A stretch of 64,000 nt of DNA from Xanthobacter oligotrophicus (GTDB lineage Bacteria > Pseudomonadota > Alphaproteobacteria > Rhizobiales > Xanthobacteraceae): positions 62,001-126,000 of the forward strand of contig NZ_VTTL01000003.1 of the NCBI RefSeq assembly GCF_008364685.1, written 5' to 3'. The position numbers and the translations under genes were made by a program. Below are positions 7,858-18,581 of the stretch, in pieces (the first letter of the stretch is position 1; every line of letters starts with the position of its first letter). A model generated the notes under the pieces. The model searched no databases and was not told the origin of the DNA. It saw nothing but the letters and a program-made list of their open reading frames with translations.

Positions 7858-8910
7858 TCAGCCCTCCACCACCACCCGCCCCGGCCCCGCTTCCACCGTG
7901 CCAATGCGGGCCGCCGCCGCATAGCCGGCGGCGTGGATGGCGGCGAGCAGCCGGTCCGCCGCCTCGGGGGCGCAGGCCACCAGCAGGCCGCCGGAGGTCT
8001 GGGGATCAGTGAGCAGGTGGCGCTGCCAGTCGGGGGTGCCCTCGGGCAGGTCCACCTCGTGGCCGTAGCTGGCCCAGTTACGATGGGATGCGCCGGTGAC
8101 GAAGCCCTGCTGCACCAGATGCTCCGCCTCCGACAGCCATGGCAGCGCCGCCCGCGACAGCCGCAGCGTGGCGCCCGAGCCGCGCGCCATTTCAAGCCCG
8201 TGGCCGAGAATGCCGAAGCCGGTCACGTCGGTGATGGCGTGCACCGCCTCGTCCTTCGCCAGCTCGGTTCCGATGCGGTTGAGCCTGGTGACCGAGGCCA
8301 GCATCTCGTCATAGGCGGCCTGGCCCAGCGCCTCCTTCTTGAAGGCGGCGGAATAGACCCCCACCCCAAGCGCCTTGGTGAGGATCAGCGCATCCCCCGG
8401 CCGGGCGGTGGAATTGCGGCGGATGCGTCCGCGCGGCGCCGAGCCGATCACGGCAAGGCCATAGACCGGCTCGGGGCAATCGATGGAATGCCCGCCCGCC
8501 ACCGGAATGCCCGCCTGCGCGCAGATGGCCGCGCCGCCGGCGAGGATGGCGCGCACGGTCGCGGTGTCGATCTTGCCCAGCGGCATGCCGAGGATGGCGA
8601 GCGCCATCAATGGGGTTCCGCCCATGGCATAGATGTCGGAGATGGCGTTGGTGGCGGCGATGCGGCCGAAATGGTCGGGATCGTCCACCATGGGCATGAA
8701 GAAGTCCGTGGTGGCGATGATGGCGGTCTCGCCGTCGAGGTCCCACACCGCCGCGTCGTCACCGGTTTCGGTGCCCACCAGCAGGCGCTCGAACGGCCCG
8801 CCCTGCGCCTGTCCGGCGAGCAGGTCCTGCAGCACCGAAGGGGCAAGCTTGCAGCCGCAGCCCCCGCCATGGGCGAGGCTGGTGAGGCGGACGGACGGCA
8901 CGTCGAGCAT
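7858..8910 (-). CDS. selD: Selenide, water dikinase (selenophosphate synthetase)
   Basis: SelD makes selenophosphate from selenide and ATP, the selenium donor for SelA-dependent selenocysteine synthesis. The 350-residue protein carries the catalytic motif HGGGCGCK; the active-site residue is Cys18, not selenocysteine, and Lys21 follows. The AIR-synthase-type motifs [20 protein letters not shown] and [15 protein letters not shown] are intact, and the C-terminal DPQTSGGLL motif is present. I chose the ATG at 8910 because it places the catalytic motif at the usual distance from the N-terminus; an upstream start at 8973 would add 21 residues of no visible merit. It is physically separate from selA-selB but lies in the same region and serves the same pathway. 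Confidence 0.93.
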   Translation of the reverse strand: MLDVPSVRLTSLAHGGGCGCKLAPSVLQDLLAGQAQGGPFERLLVGTETGDDAAVWDLDGETAIIATTDFFMPMVDDPDHFGRIAATNAISDIYAMGGTPLMALAILGMPLGKIDTATVRAILAGGAAICAQAGIPVAGGHSIDCPEPVYGLAVIGSAPRGRIRRNSTARPGDALILTKALGVGVYSAAFKKEALGQAAYDEMLASVTRLNRIGTELAKDEAVHAITDVTGFGILGHGLEMARGSGATLRLSRAALPWLSEAEHLVQQGFVTGASHRNWASYGHEVDLPEGTPDWQRHLLTDPQTSGGLLVACAPEAADRLLAAIHAAGYAAAARIGTVEAGPGRVVVEG

Positions 8911-9143
8911 GGCGAGATTTCCATTTCCGGGCACGCCATCCGCCTCATCCCCGGCGGAACGGCGCGCCCTCATTCCATTGAATGGCCGGTCCGCTCAGGC
9001 TGAACACCTGACCGGACCTTGCCCTGAACCCGCCGGCGGGTACCCCCGTCGCTTCCGCCACGCCCCCGGGGGGCCGTTGCGACTCGAAAGTCGCTCAGGC
9101 CCGGCATGGCGACGGGGGCGTTCGCCCCGACCGGCGAGGCTGG

Positions 9144-10274
9144 TCACACCGCGATTTCGGAGGCGCGGATGACGTACTTGAAATTGTCCGGGTCGAGGCA
9201 GTCGAGCAGCCCCGCCGCGTTCGCGGCCTGCGGATACATGAGGAAGCCGAGGCGCGGGCCGGCAAAGCCCGGCAGCGCCACGTCATGGGCGGTGTTGAAG
9301 GCAAACCAGTTGCCCTCCCAGGCGCCGAACAGGGCCTTGCGGGCCGCCACCACCTTGGGATCGTCGAGGGCAAGCTTGCCCGGGGGCTCCTCCAGCACCA
9401 CCTTGCGCACGTCGGCCGGGTCCATGGGCACCCAGCCGAAATCGGAGAGGAACACCTCGGCGCGGCAATGCTGGGCCTTGGTGACGATCTCGGAATTGGC
9501 GCCGAGGCTCTTGTAGCCGAAGCGCGAGGGCACCACCCGCAGGCCGTAGACGTCGCGGGCCGGAATATCCTGCGCCCGCACCAGGCCCACGAACAGGGCG
9601 TTGAGATCGGCGCACTTGCCACCCAGATCGCCGCTCTTGAGCAGGGCCGCGATATCGCCAATGCCGCAGCCGCGCGTCGCCGGATTACGATAGGTGTTCT
9701 CGACGATCCACTCGAAGATGGCGCGCACCTTCTCCAGCTCGCCGCTCTTGCCGGCGACGATCTTGTCGGACGTCGCCTTCACGATGCCGTCGGTGGGGAT
9801 GAGATCGGTGGCCGCCGTATTGCGCGTGCGGTCGGCGGCGGCGAGCGGGGCCGGCTTGCCGGGCTTCGTCAGGTCCACCGCCCAGTCGCGGCTGGTGGCG
9901 CGGCTGGTCAGCTCCACCCGCGGCGCCTTCTCGCCGTCGGCGAAGACGAGATGCAGCATGTCCGCCCCCGAATGGGGATCGCGCACCAGTTGGGCGGAAC
10001 GGGCATTGGTGGTCCAGCTGTTCTCGCCGGGCTTGAACCAGTCCGGATTGGAGAAGGAGGCCACCGGCAGCCACGCCTGCACCTGCCCCTCCGGCTTCTG
10101 GCCCTCCGGCTTCAGGACCTCCACCGTGGTGACGATCTGGTAGCTGCGCCATTGGCCAACCGCAGGGGCGAAGGTCTGCGGGGCGGCGGCCTGCAGGGCG
10201 AACGCCGCGCGGGGCAGGACCGCAGCGGCGGTGGCAAGGGCGCCGGCCTTCAGCAGGTCTCGTCTCGTGGTCAT
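9144..10274 (-). CDS. Exported transglutaminase-like cysteine peptidase-fold protein
   Basis: A 376-residue protein with a Tat-like signal (MTTRRDLLKAGALATAAAVLPRAAFA) and a transglutaminase-core domain at about residues 190-290. The likely catalytic triad is Cys in GGKCADLNALFVGL, His in AQHCRAEVFL and Asp in GWVPMDPADV. Such periplasmic proteins act as transglutaminases or amidase/peptidase-like enzymes; the substrate is unknown. The start has a strong AGGAGG. It begins one base after the stop of the upstream thioredoxin-like gene, so the two are almost certainly co-translated. Confidence 0.82.
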   Translation of the reverse strand: MTTRRDLLKAGALATAAAVLPRAAFALQAAAPQTFAPAVGQWRSYQIVTTVEVLKPEGQKPEGQVQAWLPVASFSNPDWFKPGENSWTTNARSAQLVRDPHSGADMLHLVFADGEKAPRVELTSRATSRDWAVDLTKPGKPAPLAAADRTRNTAATDLIPTDGIVKATSDKIVAGKSGELEKVRAIFEWIVENTYRNPATRGCGIGDIAALLKSGDLGGKCADLNALFVGLVRAQDIPARDVYGLRVVPSRFGYKSLGANSEIVTKAQHCRAEVFLSDFGWVPMDPADVRKVVLEEPPGKLALDDPKVVAARKALFGAWEGNWFAFNTAHDVALPGFAGPRLGFLMYPQAANAAGLLDCLDPDNFKYVIRASEIAV

Positions 10275-10275
10275 G

Positions 10276-10983
10276 TCAGGGCTCCTCCTGGCTTTCCGTG
10301 TTGCTTGCTTTGTTACTTGCCGTATGGGTGGATCGGCCCTGCGGCCGGCCACCAGACCCGTTCACTGCGGCGATGGCCTGATCTGTTTCGGGGCTGTCCC
10401 AGGCCACCTCCCCCTCCGCCGCCAGCGCGATGCGGTCTTCGGCGATGACAAAGCTGGCGGGCAGCAGGCTGACGCCGAAGGCGCGCGCCGCCGCGCGGTC
10501 GAGATCCATCAGCACCGGCCCCGGCGCGCTCTGGTCGGCGAAGAAGCGGCGCACCCGTGCCGGCACCTCGGCCACATCCACGAGCACCACGCTCACCTGC
10601 GGCGCGCGGGCAGCGAACCGCGCCAGCGCCGGCAGCTCGGTGCGGCACGGCGCGCACCAGGTGGCGAAGAAGTGGACCACGGTAACGCCGTGGGCCTCGG
10701 CCAGATCGAACGCCGGACCGTCGAGGGCCTCCAGTCGCAGCGCGGGGGCGAGGGGCTGGCCGGCCACGGGACGAAGGGGCTGCGGCGCCTGCTGCGGAAC
10801 CGTCGCGGATTCGTCCGGAGAGGCCCCGGCCGGCAGGGCGGCGAACGGGCTGGCAAGGACGACAGCGGCGAGAAGCGCCTGGCAGAGCGCCCGCGCTCCC
10901 CCAAGCACACAGCCGGCCACGCCCTGATCTTTCGAAGGGAAAGATGAAACACGCTGTGAGCCCCGACCCGCGGGAGCGAACAT
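10276..10983 (-). CDS. TlpA-like thioredoxin-fold protein, exported
   Basis: A protein of about 235 residues with a Cys/Ala-rich hydrophobic signal or anchor segment (residues about 25-50, ending LPAGASPDE) and a thioredoxin fold with active site FFATWCAPCRTELPAL. The CAPC redox pair indicates a periplasmic disulfide reductase of the TlpA/ResA class. The long linker before the fold is Pro/Gln-rich. The start at 10983 is uncertain; no strong ribosome-binding site is visible, and a TTG 66 bp upstream is also in frame. It is immediately followed by the transglutaminase gene, whose catalytic cysteine could be a client. Confidence 0.78.
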   Translation of the reverse strand: MFAPAGRGSQRVSSFPSKDQGVAGCVLGGARALCQALLAAVVLASPFAALPAGASPDESATVPQQAPQPLRPVAGQPLAPALRLEALDGPAFDLAEAHGVTVVHFFATWCAPCRTELPALARFAARAPQVSVVLVDVAEVPARVRRFFADQSAPGPVLMDLDRAAARAFGVSLLPASFVIAEDRIALAAEGEVAWDSPETDQAIAAVNGSGGRPQGRSTHTASNKASNTESQEEP

Positions 10984-11314
10984 GATTTTCACCCGCGCAA
11001 TCTGGATCACGGGGCACGGGGGGTCAACGCTCAAGTCCGTGAAGCCCAACCAGCCCTTCGTCGCATCCCGGCCCTTGCAACTGAAATTTCAAAACCGCAC
11101 GGCGTTTCTATTCAAAACTTGCGCCTCTATTGCATCGCAACATAAGGGCGAGCGGAAATTCTCGTGGAGACACGCGAAGTTGTCCCTGCGTTAATTGACA
11201 TAGTTCCAGTTCCAAAATAGCGTCCCAAGGCGTGAAATACGGTATCGGGCGGCCTCCGGGAGCTGCCCTCAACGGTCCCCGGTGCGGGGCGCAGAAGGTC
11301 GGAGGTTTCCTTCG
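10984..11314. other. Divergent intergenic region upstream of the formate dehydrogenase operon
   Basis: This 331-bp region has a locally AT-rich stretch (about 11085-11240), unlike the surrounding genes. It must hold the promoters of the thioredoxin-like gene and of the formate dehydrogenase operon. I saw no convincing FNR box or sigma-54 site. One sigma-70-like candidate is listed separately. Confidence 0.5.
11195..11223 (+). promoter_or_regulatory. Candidate promoter of the formate dehydrogenase operon
   Basis: A perfect -35 hexamer TTGACA (11195-11200) is followed after 17 bp by a weak -10, TAGCGT (11218-11223), about 90 bp before the fdh start. The poor -10 suggests either activator dependence or a chance match. 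Confidence 0.3.
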
Positions 11315-14300
11315 ATGAACATGGAGCTTTCGCGCCGCCAGTTCCTGAAAACGGCGGGCGCGGGCGTGGCGGGGACAACCCTTGGGGCGATGGGCTTCGG
11401 CGCCATCGAGGAGGCCTATGCCTCCACCATCAAGCCGTTCCGCCTCGTCAACACCACGGAAGTGCGCAACACCTGCACCTATTGCTCGGTGGCGTGCGGC
11501 ATCCTGATCTTCTCCAAGGGTAACCTCGCCAAGGGCGAGAAGGCCGACATCACCCACATCGAGGGTGACAGCGACCATCCCACCAATCGCGGCACGCTCT
11601 GCCCCAAGGGCGCGGCCCTGCTCGACATCGTCAAGTCGCAGTCGCGCCTGCAATATCCCATGATCCGGCGCGCGGGCTCCGACAAATTCGAGCGCATCAC
11701 CTGGGACGCGGCGCTCGACAAGATCGCGCGCGCGTTCAAGGACGACCGCGACGCCAACTTCATCCCCAAGAACAAGGACGGCGTGACCGTGAACCGGTGG
11801 ACCACCACCGGCTTCCTCGCCGCCTCGGCAACCACCAACGAAACCGCCTGGTGCACGTACAAAGCCGTACGTTCGCTGGGCATGCTGGTGTTCGACAACC
11901 AGGCGCGGGTTTGACACGGCCCCACGGTGTCCAGTTTGGGCCCAACTTTTGGCCGTGGCGCGATGACCAATTCGTGGACCGACATCCGGAACACGGACCT
12001 CGTCGTCATCATGGGCGGCAATGCCGCTGAAGCGCACCCGTGTGGATTCAAATGGGTTACGGAGGCGAAAGCCAGCCGTGGCGCCAAGCTTGTCGTCGTG
12101 GACCCGCGCTTCACGCGCTCGGCCGCGGTGGCGGACTATTACGCGCCGATCCGGCAAGGCACCGACATCGCCTTCCTCAACGGAGTCATCAACTACTGTA
12201 TCGCCAACGACAAGGTGCAGTGGGACTATGTAAAAGCGTTCACCAACGCCAGCTACATCGTCAAGGACGGCTTCGCCTACCAGGACGGTCTCTTCACCGG
12301 CTACGATGAGGAAAAACGCGACTACAACCGCTCCACCTGGGACTACGACATCGGTCCCGACGGCTATGCGGTGGTGGACGACAGTCTCCAGCATCCGCGC
12401 TGTGTGTGGAACCTGCTGAAGCAGCACGTCGCGCAGTACACGCCCGAACTGGTCGCGCGCATCACCGGCACGCCCAAGGACAAGTTCCTGAAAGTGGCGT
12501 CCATGATCGCGGAGTGCTCGTCCAAGACCAGGACGATGACCTCCATGTACGCGCTCGGCTGGACCCAGCATTCCAAGGGATCGCAGAACATCCGCACCAT
12601 GGCGATGCTGCAGCTGATCCTCGGGAATATCGGCGTGCGCGGCGGCGGCATGAATGCGTTGCGCGGGCATTCCAATATCCAGGGGCTGACCGATGTCGGG
12701 CTCATGTCCAACATGATCCCAGGCTATCTCACCCTGCCCACGGAGAAGGAACCCGACTTCAACGCCTACATGTCCACCCGCGGCTTCAAGCCGCTGCGTC
12801 CCAACCAGATGAGCTACTGGCAGAACTACAAGAAGTTCTTCGTCAGCTTCCAGAAGTCCATGTGGGGCGACGCCGCCACCGCGGAAAACAACTGGGCGTT
12901 CGACTACCTGCCCAAGCTCGACGTGCCGGCCTACGACATCCTGCGCGCCTTCGAGCTGATGAAGCAGGGCAAGATCAACAACTATGTCTGCCAGGGCTTC
13001 AACCCCATGCAGGCCTTCCCCAACCGGGGCAAGCTCTCCGAGGCGCTCGCCAAACTCAAGCTGCTGGTGGTCATGGACCCGCTCCAGACCGAGACCGCCC
13101 GCTTCTGGGAGAACCACGGCGTCTACAATCCGGCGGACACGGCCAAGATCCAGACCGAAGTGATCCAGCTGCCCACCACATGCTTTGCGGAGGACGAGGG
13201 GTCGCTGGTCAATTCCGGGCGGTGGATCCAGTGGCACTGGCCGGCTGGCTCGCCTCCGGGCGAGGCGCGGAGCGATGCCGCCATCATGGCCGGCATCCAC
13301 CTGCGGATGAAGGAGCTGTATCGCAAGGAGGGCGGCGCCTTCCCCGATCCCATCCTCAACCTGACGTGGACCTACAAGGACCCGCACGAGCCCACGGCCG
13401 TCGAGCTCACCAAGGAGCTGAACGGCTCGGTGCTGACCGACGTGCTGGACCCCAACGATCCCACCAAGAAGGTGCTGGAGGCCGGCAAGCAGGTGGCGAG
13501 CTTTGGCGTCCTGCGCGACGACGGCTCCACGGCGGCGGCCTGCTGGATCTATTCCGGCAGCTACACCGAGGCCGGCAACATGATGGCCCGCCGGGACAAT
13601 TCCGATCCCGACGACACCGGCGCCTACCTGAAATGGTCGTTCGCCTGGCCGGCGAACCGGCGCATCCTCTACAATCGCGCCTCCTGCGACATCGACGGCA
13701 AGCCGTGGGACCCCACGCGCAAGCTGATCGAGTGGGACGGGTCGAAATGGACGGGCTACGACGTGCCCGACATCGCCGTGACCGCCAAGCCGCAGGATGT
13801 GGGACCCTTCATCATGAACCCGGAAGGCGTCTCGCGCCTGTTCGCCCGGGGCATGATGCGGGAAGGCCCGTTCCCGGTGCACTACGAGCCGTTCGAGAGC
13901 CCGGTCGCCAACCTCGTCGCCCCGAAGATCCGGGGCAATCCGGTGGCGCGCGTGTTCAAGGACGACTTCGCCCAGTTCGCCGACACGGCGTCCAAGGAGT
14001 TCCCCTACGCGGCGACCTCCTATCGCCTGACCGAGCATTTCCACTACTGGACCAAGAACAACCACGTGAACTCGGTGCTCCAGCCCGAATTCTTCGTGGA
14101 GATTTCCGAGGAGCTGGCAAAGGAGAAGAATATCGCCAATGCCGGCTGGGTCCGGGTGTGGTCGAAGCGCGGCTCCGTCTTCGCCAAGGCCTATGTCACC
14201 AAGCGCATCCGTCCGCTGATGGTGGACGGCAAGCCGGTGCACATCGTGGGCATTCCCATCCACTGGGGCTTCGTGGGCGCGGCGAAGAAGGGCTTCCCGG

Positions 14301-14401
14301 CCAACGTGCTTACCCCGTTCGTGGGTGACGCGAACATCGAGACGCCCGAGTTCAAGGCATTCCTCGTCAACATCGAGCCCTCCACCGGGCCGGTGGCGTA
14401 A
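11315..14401 (+). CDS. fdnG: Formate dehydrogenase alpha subunit, selenoprotein (Sec200)
   Basis: This is the molybdenum/tungsten bis-MGD catalytic subunit of a membrane-bound respiratory formate dehydrogenase of the FDH-N/FDH-O type. It oxidises formate to CO2 on the periplasmic side. The 1028-residue chain is one continuous frame with a single internal TGA at 11912-11914. This lies in the context QARV-TGA-HGPTV, exactly where the family has its active-site selenocysteine (Sec196 in E. coli FdnG, followed by His), so it should be read as Sec200. The N-terminus has a twin-arginine signal (SRRQFLK, residues 6-12) and the 4Fe-4S motif Cys54, Cys57, Cys61, Cys96. The start at ATG 11315 is set by GGAGG nine bases upstream. 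Complete sel genes nearby support UGA decoding. Standard gene callers will split it in two. Confidence 0.95.
11912..11957 (+). promoter_or_regulatory. UGA selenocysteine codon with SECIS-like hairpin
   Basis: Directly after the TGA, CACGGCC (11915-11921) can pair with GGCCGTG (11951-11957). Inside, a short helix with an AGTTT apical loop (11933-11937) puts the conserved G-U loop bases about 20 nt after the UGA, within the range of bacterial SECIS elements. The fold was drawn by eye. SelB should bind this element in the mRNA. Confidence 0.7.
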
Positions 14402-14419
14402 GGAGAAGGAGAACCAGCC

Positions 14420-15391
14420 ATGTTTCCTCCGATCCCCAACCCTCCGGTCACCCCCACCCCGGCGAAGTTCGGCGACACCGACCTCATCCGGCGCTCGGCC
14501 TCTAACCTGCGCGTGCCGGTGGAGTTCAAGGAGCCGGTGGCCAAGCTCATCGACGTGTCAAAGTGCATCGGCTGCAAAGCCTGCCAGGCGGCCTGCCTTG
14601 AATGGAACCAGCTCCACGAGGAGATCGGCACCTTCAACGGCAGCTACACCAACCCGCCGGACCTGACCGAGAACTCGTTCACGCTCATGCGCTTCACCGA
14701 GTGGGTGAACCCCGAGACCGACAATCTCGAATGGCTCATCCGCAAGGACGGCTGCATGCATTGCGCCGATCCGGGCTGCCTGAAGGCCTGCCCGGCGCCC
14801 GGCGCCATCGTGCAATATTCCAACGGCATCGTGGACTTCGACCACGACCGGTGCATCGGCTGCGGCTATTGCGTGAAGGGCTGCCCCTTCAACATTCCCC
14901 GCATCTCCAAGGCCGACAACAAGGCCTACAAATGCACCTTGTGCTCCGACCGCGTGGCCGTGGGCCAGGGCCCCGCATGCCAGAAGGCGTGCCCCACCCA
15001 GGCCATCGTGTTCGGTACCAAGACCCAGATGAAGGAGTGGGCCGAGGGGCGCATCAAGGATCTGAAGTCCCGCGGCTACAAGAATGCGGGCCTCTATGAT
15101 CCGCCCGGCGTCGGCGGCACCCATGTGATGTACGTGCTGCAGCACGCCGACCAGCCCTCCCTCTATGCCGGCCTGCCGGATAATCCGCGCATCAGCCGCA
15201 TCGTCGAGGCCTGGAAGGGCGTCACCAAATATGTGGGCCTGGGGGTGATGGGCTTTGCCGCCGTCGCCGGCGCCCTGCACTATCTGGTGGCGGGCGCCAA
15301 CAAGGTGACGGCGGAAGACGAGGCCAACGCCGAGAAGCTCACGCAAGGCAAGCTTCCCAGCGGCGAACCCGTCCATGGAGGCCAGTCATGA
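14420..15391 (+). CDS. fdnH: Formate dehydrogenase beta subunit (four-cluster ferredoxin)
   Basis: A 323-residue iron-sulfur subunit that carries electrons from the alpha subunit to the membrane cytochrome b. Four Cys clusters are visible in order: [35 protein letters not shown] and [20 protein letters not shown], enough for four 4Fe-4S centres. A single C-terminal transmembrane helix (about residues 270-292, [22 protein letters not shown]) anchors it, as in FDH-N. It starts 18 bp after the alpha subunit with a good AGGAG and overlaps the gamma subunit by 4 bp (ATGA). Confidence 0.95.
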   Translation: MFPPIPNPPVTPTPAKFGDTDLIRRSASNLRVPVEFKEPVAKLIDVSKCIGCKACQAACLEWNQLHEEIGTFNGSYTNPPDLTENSFTLMRFTEWVNPETDNLEWLIRKDGCMHCADPGCLKACPAPGAIVQYSNGIVDFDHDRCIGCGYCVKGCPFNIPRISKADNKAYKCTLCSDRVAVGQGPACQKACPTQAIVFGTKTQMKEWAEGRIKDLKSRGYKNAGLYDPPGVGGTHVMYVLQHADQPSLYAGLPDNPRISRIVEAWKGVTKYVGLGVMGFAAVAGALHYLVAGANKVTAEDEANAEKLTQGKLPSGEPVHGGQS

Positions 15392-16107
15392 GCGAGCCTT
15401 ATGACGTTGAATCTGGCGACGCGGTCCATCCCGGCCACCCGGTGCAGGTGGACCGCTACACGGTGGGCGCCCGCATCAACCACTGGATCACGGCCATCAG
15501 CCTGATCCTGCTGGCGCTGTCGGGCCTCGCCCTGTTTCACCCCAGCCTGTTCTTCCTCACCGGCCTGTTCGGTGGGGGGCAGATGACGCGCACCCTCCAC
15601 CCCTGGATCGGGGTGGTGCTGTTCTTCTCCTTCTTCGGCCTGTTCTTCCGCTTCTGGAAGGCCAATCTGTGGAAGAGCGAGGACGGCACCTGGATGCGAC
15701 GCATCCGCGATGTCATCGCCGGCCACGAGGAGAAGCTGCCGGAACTGGGCAAGTACAATGCCGGCCAGAAGATGGTATTCTGGGGCATGTCGTTGCTGAT
15801 CGTGGTGCTGATCGCCTCGGGCGTCGTGATCTGGAACGCCTATTTCTCCACCTTCACCAGCATCCCGCAGCAGCGGGTCGCCCTCTTGGTGCATTCGGTG
15901 GCGGCGGTGGCGATCATCTGCGTCTGGATCGTCCACGTCTATGCCGCCATCTGGGTGAAGGGCACCATCAGCGCCATGACGCGCGGACAGGTCACCGGCG
16001 GCTGGGCGTGGCGGCACCACCGCAAATGGCTGCGCGAGCTGGTCTCCCGCAAGCCGTCGCGGCCCACCTCCCAGCCCACCGGCACGCGGGGGACTCCCGC
16101 GGAATGA
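15388..16107 (+). CDS. fdnI: Formate dehydrogenase gamma subunit (cytochrome b)
   Basis: A 239-residue integral membrane cytochrome b of the FDH-N/FDH-O type that passes electrons to quinone. It has four hydrophobic segments. Candidate haem-ligand histidines lie in NHWITA (helix 1), LHPWIG (helix 2) and [21 protein letters not shown] (helix 4). The start overlaps the beta subunit stop. A Rho-independent terminator follows within 50 bp, closing the three-gene structural unit. Confidence 0.93.
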   Translation: MSEPYDVESGDAVHPGHPVQVDRYTVGARINHWITAISLILLALSGLALFHPSLFFLTGLFGGGQMTRTLHPWIGVVLFFSFFGLFFRFWKANLWKSEDGTWMRRIRDVIAGHEEKLPELGKYNAGQKMVFWGMSLLIVVLIASGVVIWNAYFSTFTSIPQQRVALLVHSVAAVAIICVWIVHVYAAIWVKGTISAMTRGQVTGGWAWRHHRKWLRELVSRKPSRPTSQPTGTRGTPAE

Positions 16108-16126
16108 GGGCAGGCGTATAATGCAT

Positions 16127-16158
16127 GCCCGGCTGCGGCCTCGCGCGGCCGGGCTTTT
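16127..16158 (+). terminator. Rho-independent terminator after the fdh structural genes
   Basis: A 7-bp stem GCCCGGC/GCCGGGC (16127-16133 with 16148-16154) with a 14-nt loop is followed by TTTT. It separates the dehydrogenase subunits from fdhE and the sel genes, so these may be expressed at a lower level by read-through or from their own promoter. Confidence 0.7.
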
Positions 16159-16189
16159 GCACGTGACCCGTGAGGTTCGTGAGGTTTAA

Positions 16190-17131
16190 ATGGCGCGTTC
16201 GTCAGGTCCGTTCTCGAGCCCTCCCGGCTCTGTCTTTCCCGACCCTTCGGTGCTGGAAGGGGTCACTGCGCCGGCCTTCGCCCACCTGCCGGACCCGGCC
16301 ACTCTGTTCGCGCGCCGCGCCGAGCGCTTCGCCCGCCTGGCCCAGGGCCATCCGCTCGGCCCCTACCTGTCGTTCCTGGCCCACATCGCCCGCGCCCAGC
16401 ACGTGGCGGCGGAACGTGCCCCCGCGCCCGAGCCGCCCGATGCGGAGGCAGTGGAGCGCGCCCGCGCCCACGAGATGCCGCCGCTCGACCGCAGCCACTT
16501 CACCGCGGACGCGGCCTTCGAATCCATTTTCGACCGGCTGTTGTCCCAGGCCCGCGCCATCGAGAAGCCGGAGCCGGCCGAGGCCGCGCTCGCCCGCATG
16601 CTGGCCGCATCCGATGCGGAACGCGGCGAGATGATCCGCAACGTGCTGGCCGATTCCATTCCGGTGGAGGCGCTGGCCGAGCATCTTTATGTGGCGTCGG
16701 CGCTCCAGGTGCATTTCGCCCGCCTCGCCTCGGTGCTCGATGCCTCGCGCCTCGTGCCGGTGGGCGACGGGGTCTGCCCGGCCTGCGGCGGGCCGCCGGT
16801 GGCGAGCGTGGTGGTGGATTGGCCTGCGGCCGCCGGCGCGCGCTATTGCGCCTGCGCCCTGTGCGGCACGTGGTGGAACTTCGTGCGGGTGCGCTGCACC
16901 GCCTGCGGCTCCACCGGCGGCATCGCCTATCAGGAGGTGGAAGGCGCAAACGGCGCCATCAAGGCTGAGACCTGCGACACCTGCCATTCCTACGCCAAGG
17001 TCCTCTATCTCGCGAAGGACCCGGATCTCGATCCGGTGGCCGACGACGTGGCCAGCCTCGGCCTCGACCTCAAGCAGAAGGAGGGGCCCTACCGGCGCGC
17101 CGCCTTCAATCCCTTCCTGCTGGGCTATTGA
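16190..17131 (+). CDS. fdhE: Formate dehydrogenase accessory protein FdhE
   Basis: FdhE is a cytoplasmic rubredoxin-like chaperone needed for maturation of respiratory formate dehydrogenases before Tat export. The 313-residue protein has the family's paired CxxC motifs in its C-terminal half: CPACGG, CACALCGTWWNFVRVRCTACG and CDTCHSYAK. It also has the typical ending YRRAAFNPFLLGY. Its place between fdnGHI and selA is consistent with a role in the same enzyme. The ATG is preceded by GAGG. Confidence 0.93.
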   Translation: MARSSGPFSSPPGSVFPDPSVLEGVTAPAFAHLPDPATLFARRAERFARLAQGHPLGPYLSFLAHIARAQHVAAERAPAPEPPDAEAVERARAHEMPPLDRSHFTADAAFESIFDRLLSQARAIEKPEPAEAALARMLAASDAERGEMIRNVLADSIPVEALAEHLYVASALQVHFARLASVLDASRLVPVGDGVCPACGGPPVASVVVDWPAAAGARYCACALCGTWWNFVRVRCTACGSTGGIAYQEVEGANGAIKAETCDTCHSYAKVLYLAKDPDLDPVADDVASLGLDLKQKEGPYRRAAFNPFLLGY

Positions 17132-17141
17132 GGGGGGCGCC

Positions 17142-18581
17142 ATGTCAACGCACATTGCCTCTTCCCCCGCTGCCGCCCCGGTCGCCCCCCTGCGGGTGCT
17201 CCCTTCCGTCGATGCGGTGCTGAAGGTCGAGCTGGCCCGCGCCGCCACCGAACGTCACGGCCGGCAGGCCACCACCGCGGCAGTGCGCACCGCCCTCGAT
17301 GAGCGCCGCGCCGCCCTGCGCGCCGGTGCCGGCGGCCCGGCGACCCCCGATGAGATCGCCGCCAGCGCCCTCGCCCGGCTGGACGCGTCCGCCGGCCCCA
17401 GCCTGCGGCCCGTGTTCAACCTCACCGGCACGGTGCTGCACACCAATCTGGGCCGCGCCATCTTCGCGGAAGAGGCGGTGGAAGCGGCGGTGCGGGCCAT
17501 GCGCAACGCGGTGGCGCTGGAATACGACCTCGACGGCGGCAAGCGCGGCGAGCGCGACGACCATGTGCGCGGCCTCGTCTGCGAGCTGACGGGGGCGGAG
17601 GACGCCACCCTCGTCAACAACAATGCCGCCGCCGTGCTCCTCGTGCTGAACACCCTGTCGCTGGGCAAGCCGGCCATCGTCTCGCGCGGCGAGCTGATCG
17701 AGATCGGCGGTGCCTTCCGCATGCCGGAGATCATGCGCCGGGCCGGCGCCGAGCTGGACGAGGTGGGCACCACCAACCGCACCCATGCCCGCGATTATCG
17801 CGACGCCATCCGTCCCGAGACCGGTGTGATCCTGAAGGTGCACACCTCCAACTACCGCATCGAGGGCTTCACCAAGGAGGTTTCGCCCCGCGAGCTGGCG
17901 CAGATCGCGCAGGCCGGCGGGGTGCCGCTGGTGAACGATCTGGGCTCCGGCACGCTGGCGGATCTCAGCCGCTACGGCCTCGTCCACGAGCCGACCGTGC
18001 GGGAGGCGGTAGCCGAGGGGGCGGACGTGGTCACCTTCTCCGGCGACAAGCTGCTGGGCGGCCCGCAGGCGGGCTTCATCGTGGGCCGGCGCGACCTCAT
18101 CACCCGAATCAACAAGAACCCCATGAAGCGGGCGCTGCGGCTGGACAAGGTGCGCCTCGCCGCCATCGAGGCGACGCTGCGCCTCTACCGCGACCCGGAT
18201 CGCCTCGCCGCGCGCCTGCCCACCCTGCGCTACCTCACCCGCCGGCCGGACGACATGGCCGCCCAGGCCGCGCGGCTTAAGCCCATCCTTGCCGCGATCC
18301 TTGGACCCGCCTACACCATTGACGCAACGGCATGCCGCAGCCAGATCGGCTCCGGCGCCCTGCCGCTGGAGACGCTGGAGGGCGTCGGCCTCGCCATTCG
18401 CAGCCGCGACGGCAGCGGCGGCGCGCTCAACCGTCTCGCCGATGGGCTGCGCCGACTTCCGGTTCCGGTTATCGGACGGATTGACGATAACGCTCTTGTG
18501 CTCGATTTGAGATGCCTTGAAGACGAAGCGGCGTTTCTCGCGTCCGTGACCGCTTTGGAGGGGGCTCATGAGCTGGCTTGA
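17142..18581 (+). CDS. selA: L-seryl-tRNA(Sec) selenium transferase
   Basis: SelA is the PLP enzyme that converts seryl-tRNA(Sec) to selenocysteinyl-tRNA(Sec) using selenophosphate. The 479-residue protein has the family blocks [35 protein letters not shown] and VNDLGSGTL. The PLP lysine is Lys303 in [14 protein letters not shown]. The ATG at 17142 follows GAGGGGG ten bases after the fdhE stop, so the genes are an operon. The 3' end overlaps the next gene by 14 bp. Confidence 0.96.
   Translation: MSTHIASSPAAAPVAPLRVLPSVDAVLKVELARAATERHGRQATTAAVRTALDERRAALRAGAGGPATPDEIAASALARLDASAGPSLRPVFNLTGTVLHTNLGRAIFAEEAVEAAVRAMRNAVALEYDLDGGKRGERDDHVRGLVCELTGAEDATLVNNNAAAVLLVLNTLSLGKPAIVSRGELIEIGGAFRMPEIMRRAGAELDEVGTTNRTHARDYRDAIRPETGVILKVHTSNYRIEGFTKEVSPRELAQIAQAGGVPLVNDLGSGTLADLSRYGLVHEPTVREAVAEGADVVTFSGDKLLGGPQAGFIVGRRDLITRINKNPMKRALRLDKVRLAAIEATLRLYRDPDRLAARLPTLRYLTRRPDDMAAQAARLKPILAAILGPAYTIDATACRSQIGSGALPLETLEGVGLAIRSRDGSGGALNRLADGLRRLPVPVIGRIDDNALVLDLRCLEDEAAFLASVTALEGAHELA

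Noticed and set aside
11108-14263. 1051-codon minus-strand frame opposite fdnG
   Set aside because: The translation is low in complexity and unlike any protein family, and the plus strand encodes a clear formate dehydrogenase.
11282-14401. Formate dehydrogenase alpha as two genes or a nonsense-mutated pseudogene
   Set aside because: The single in-frame TGA is at the conserved Sec position with the typical flanking residues, the frame is otherwise intact, and all Sec-decoding genes are present nearby.
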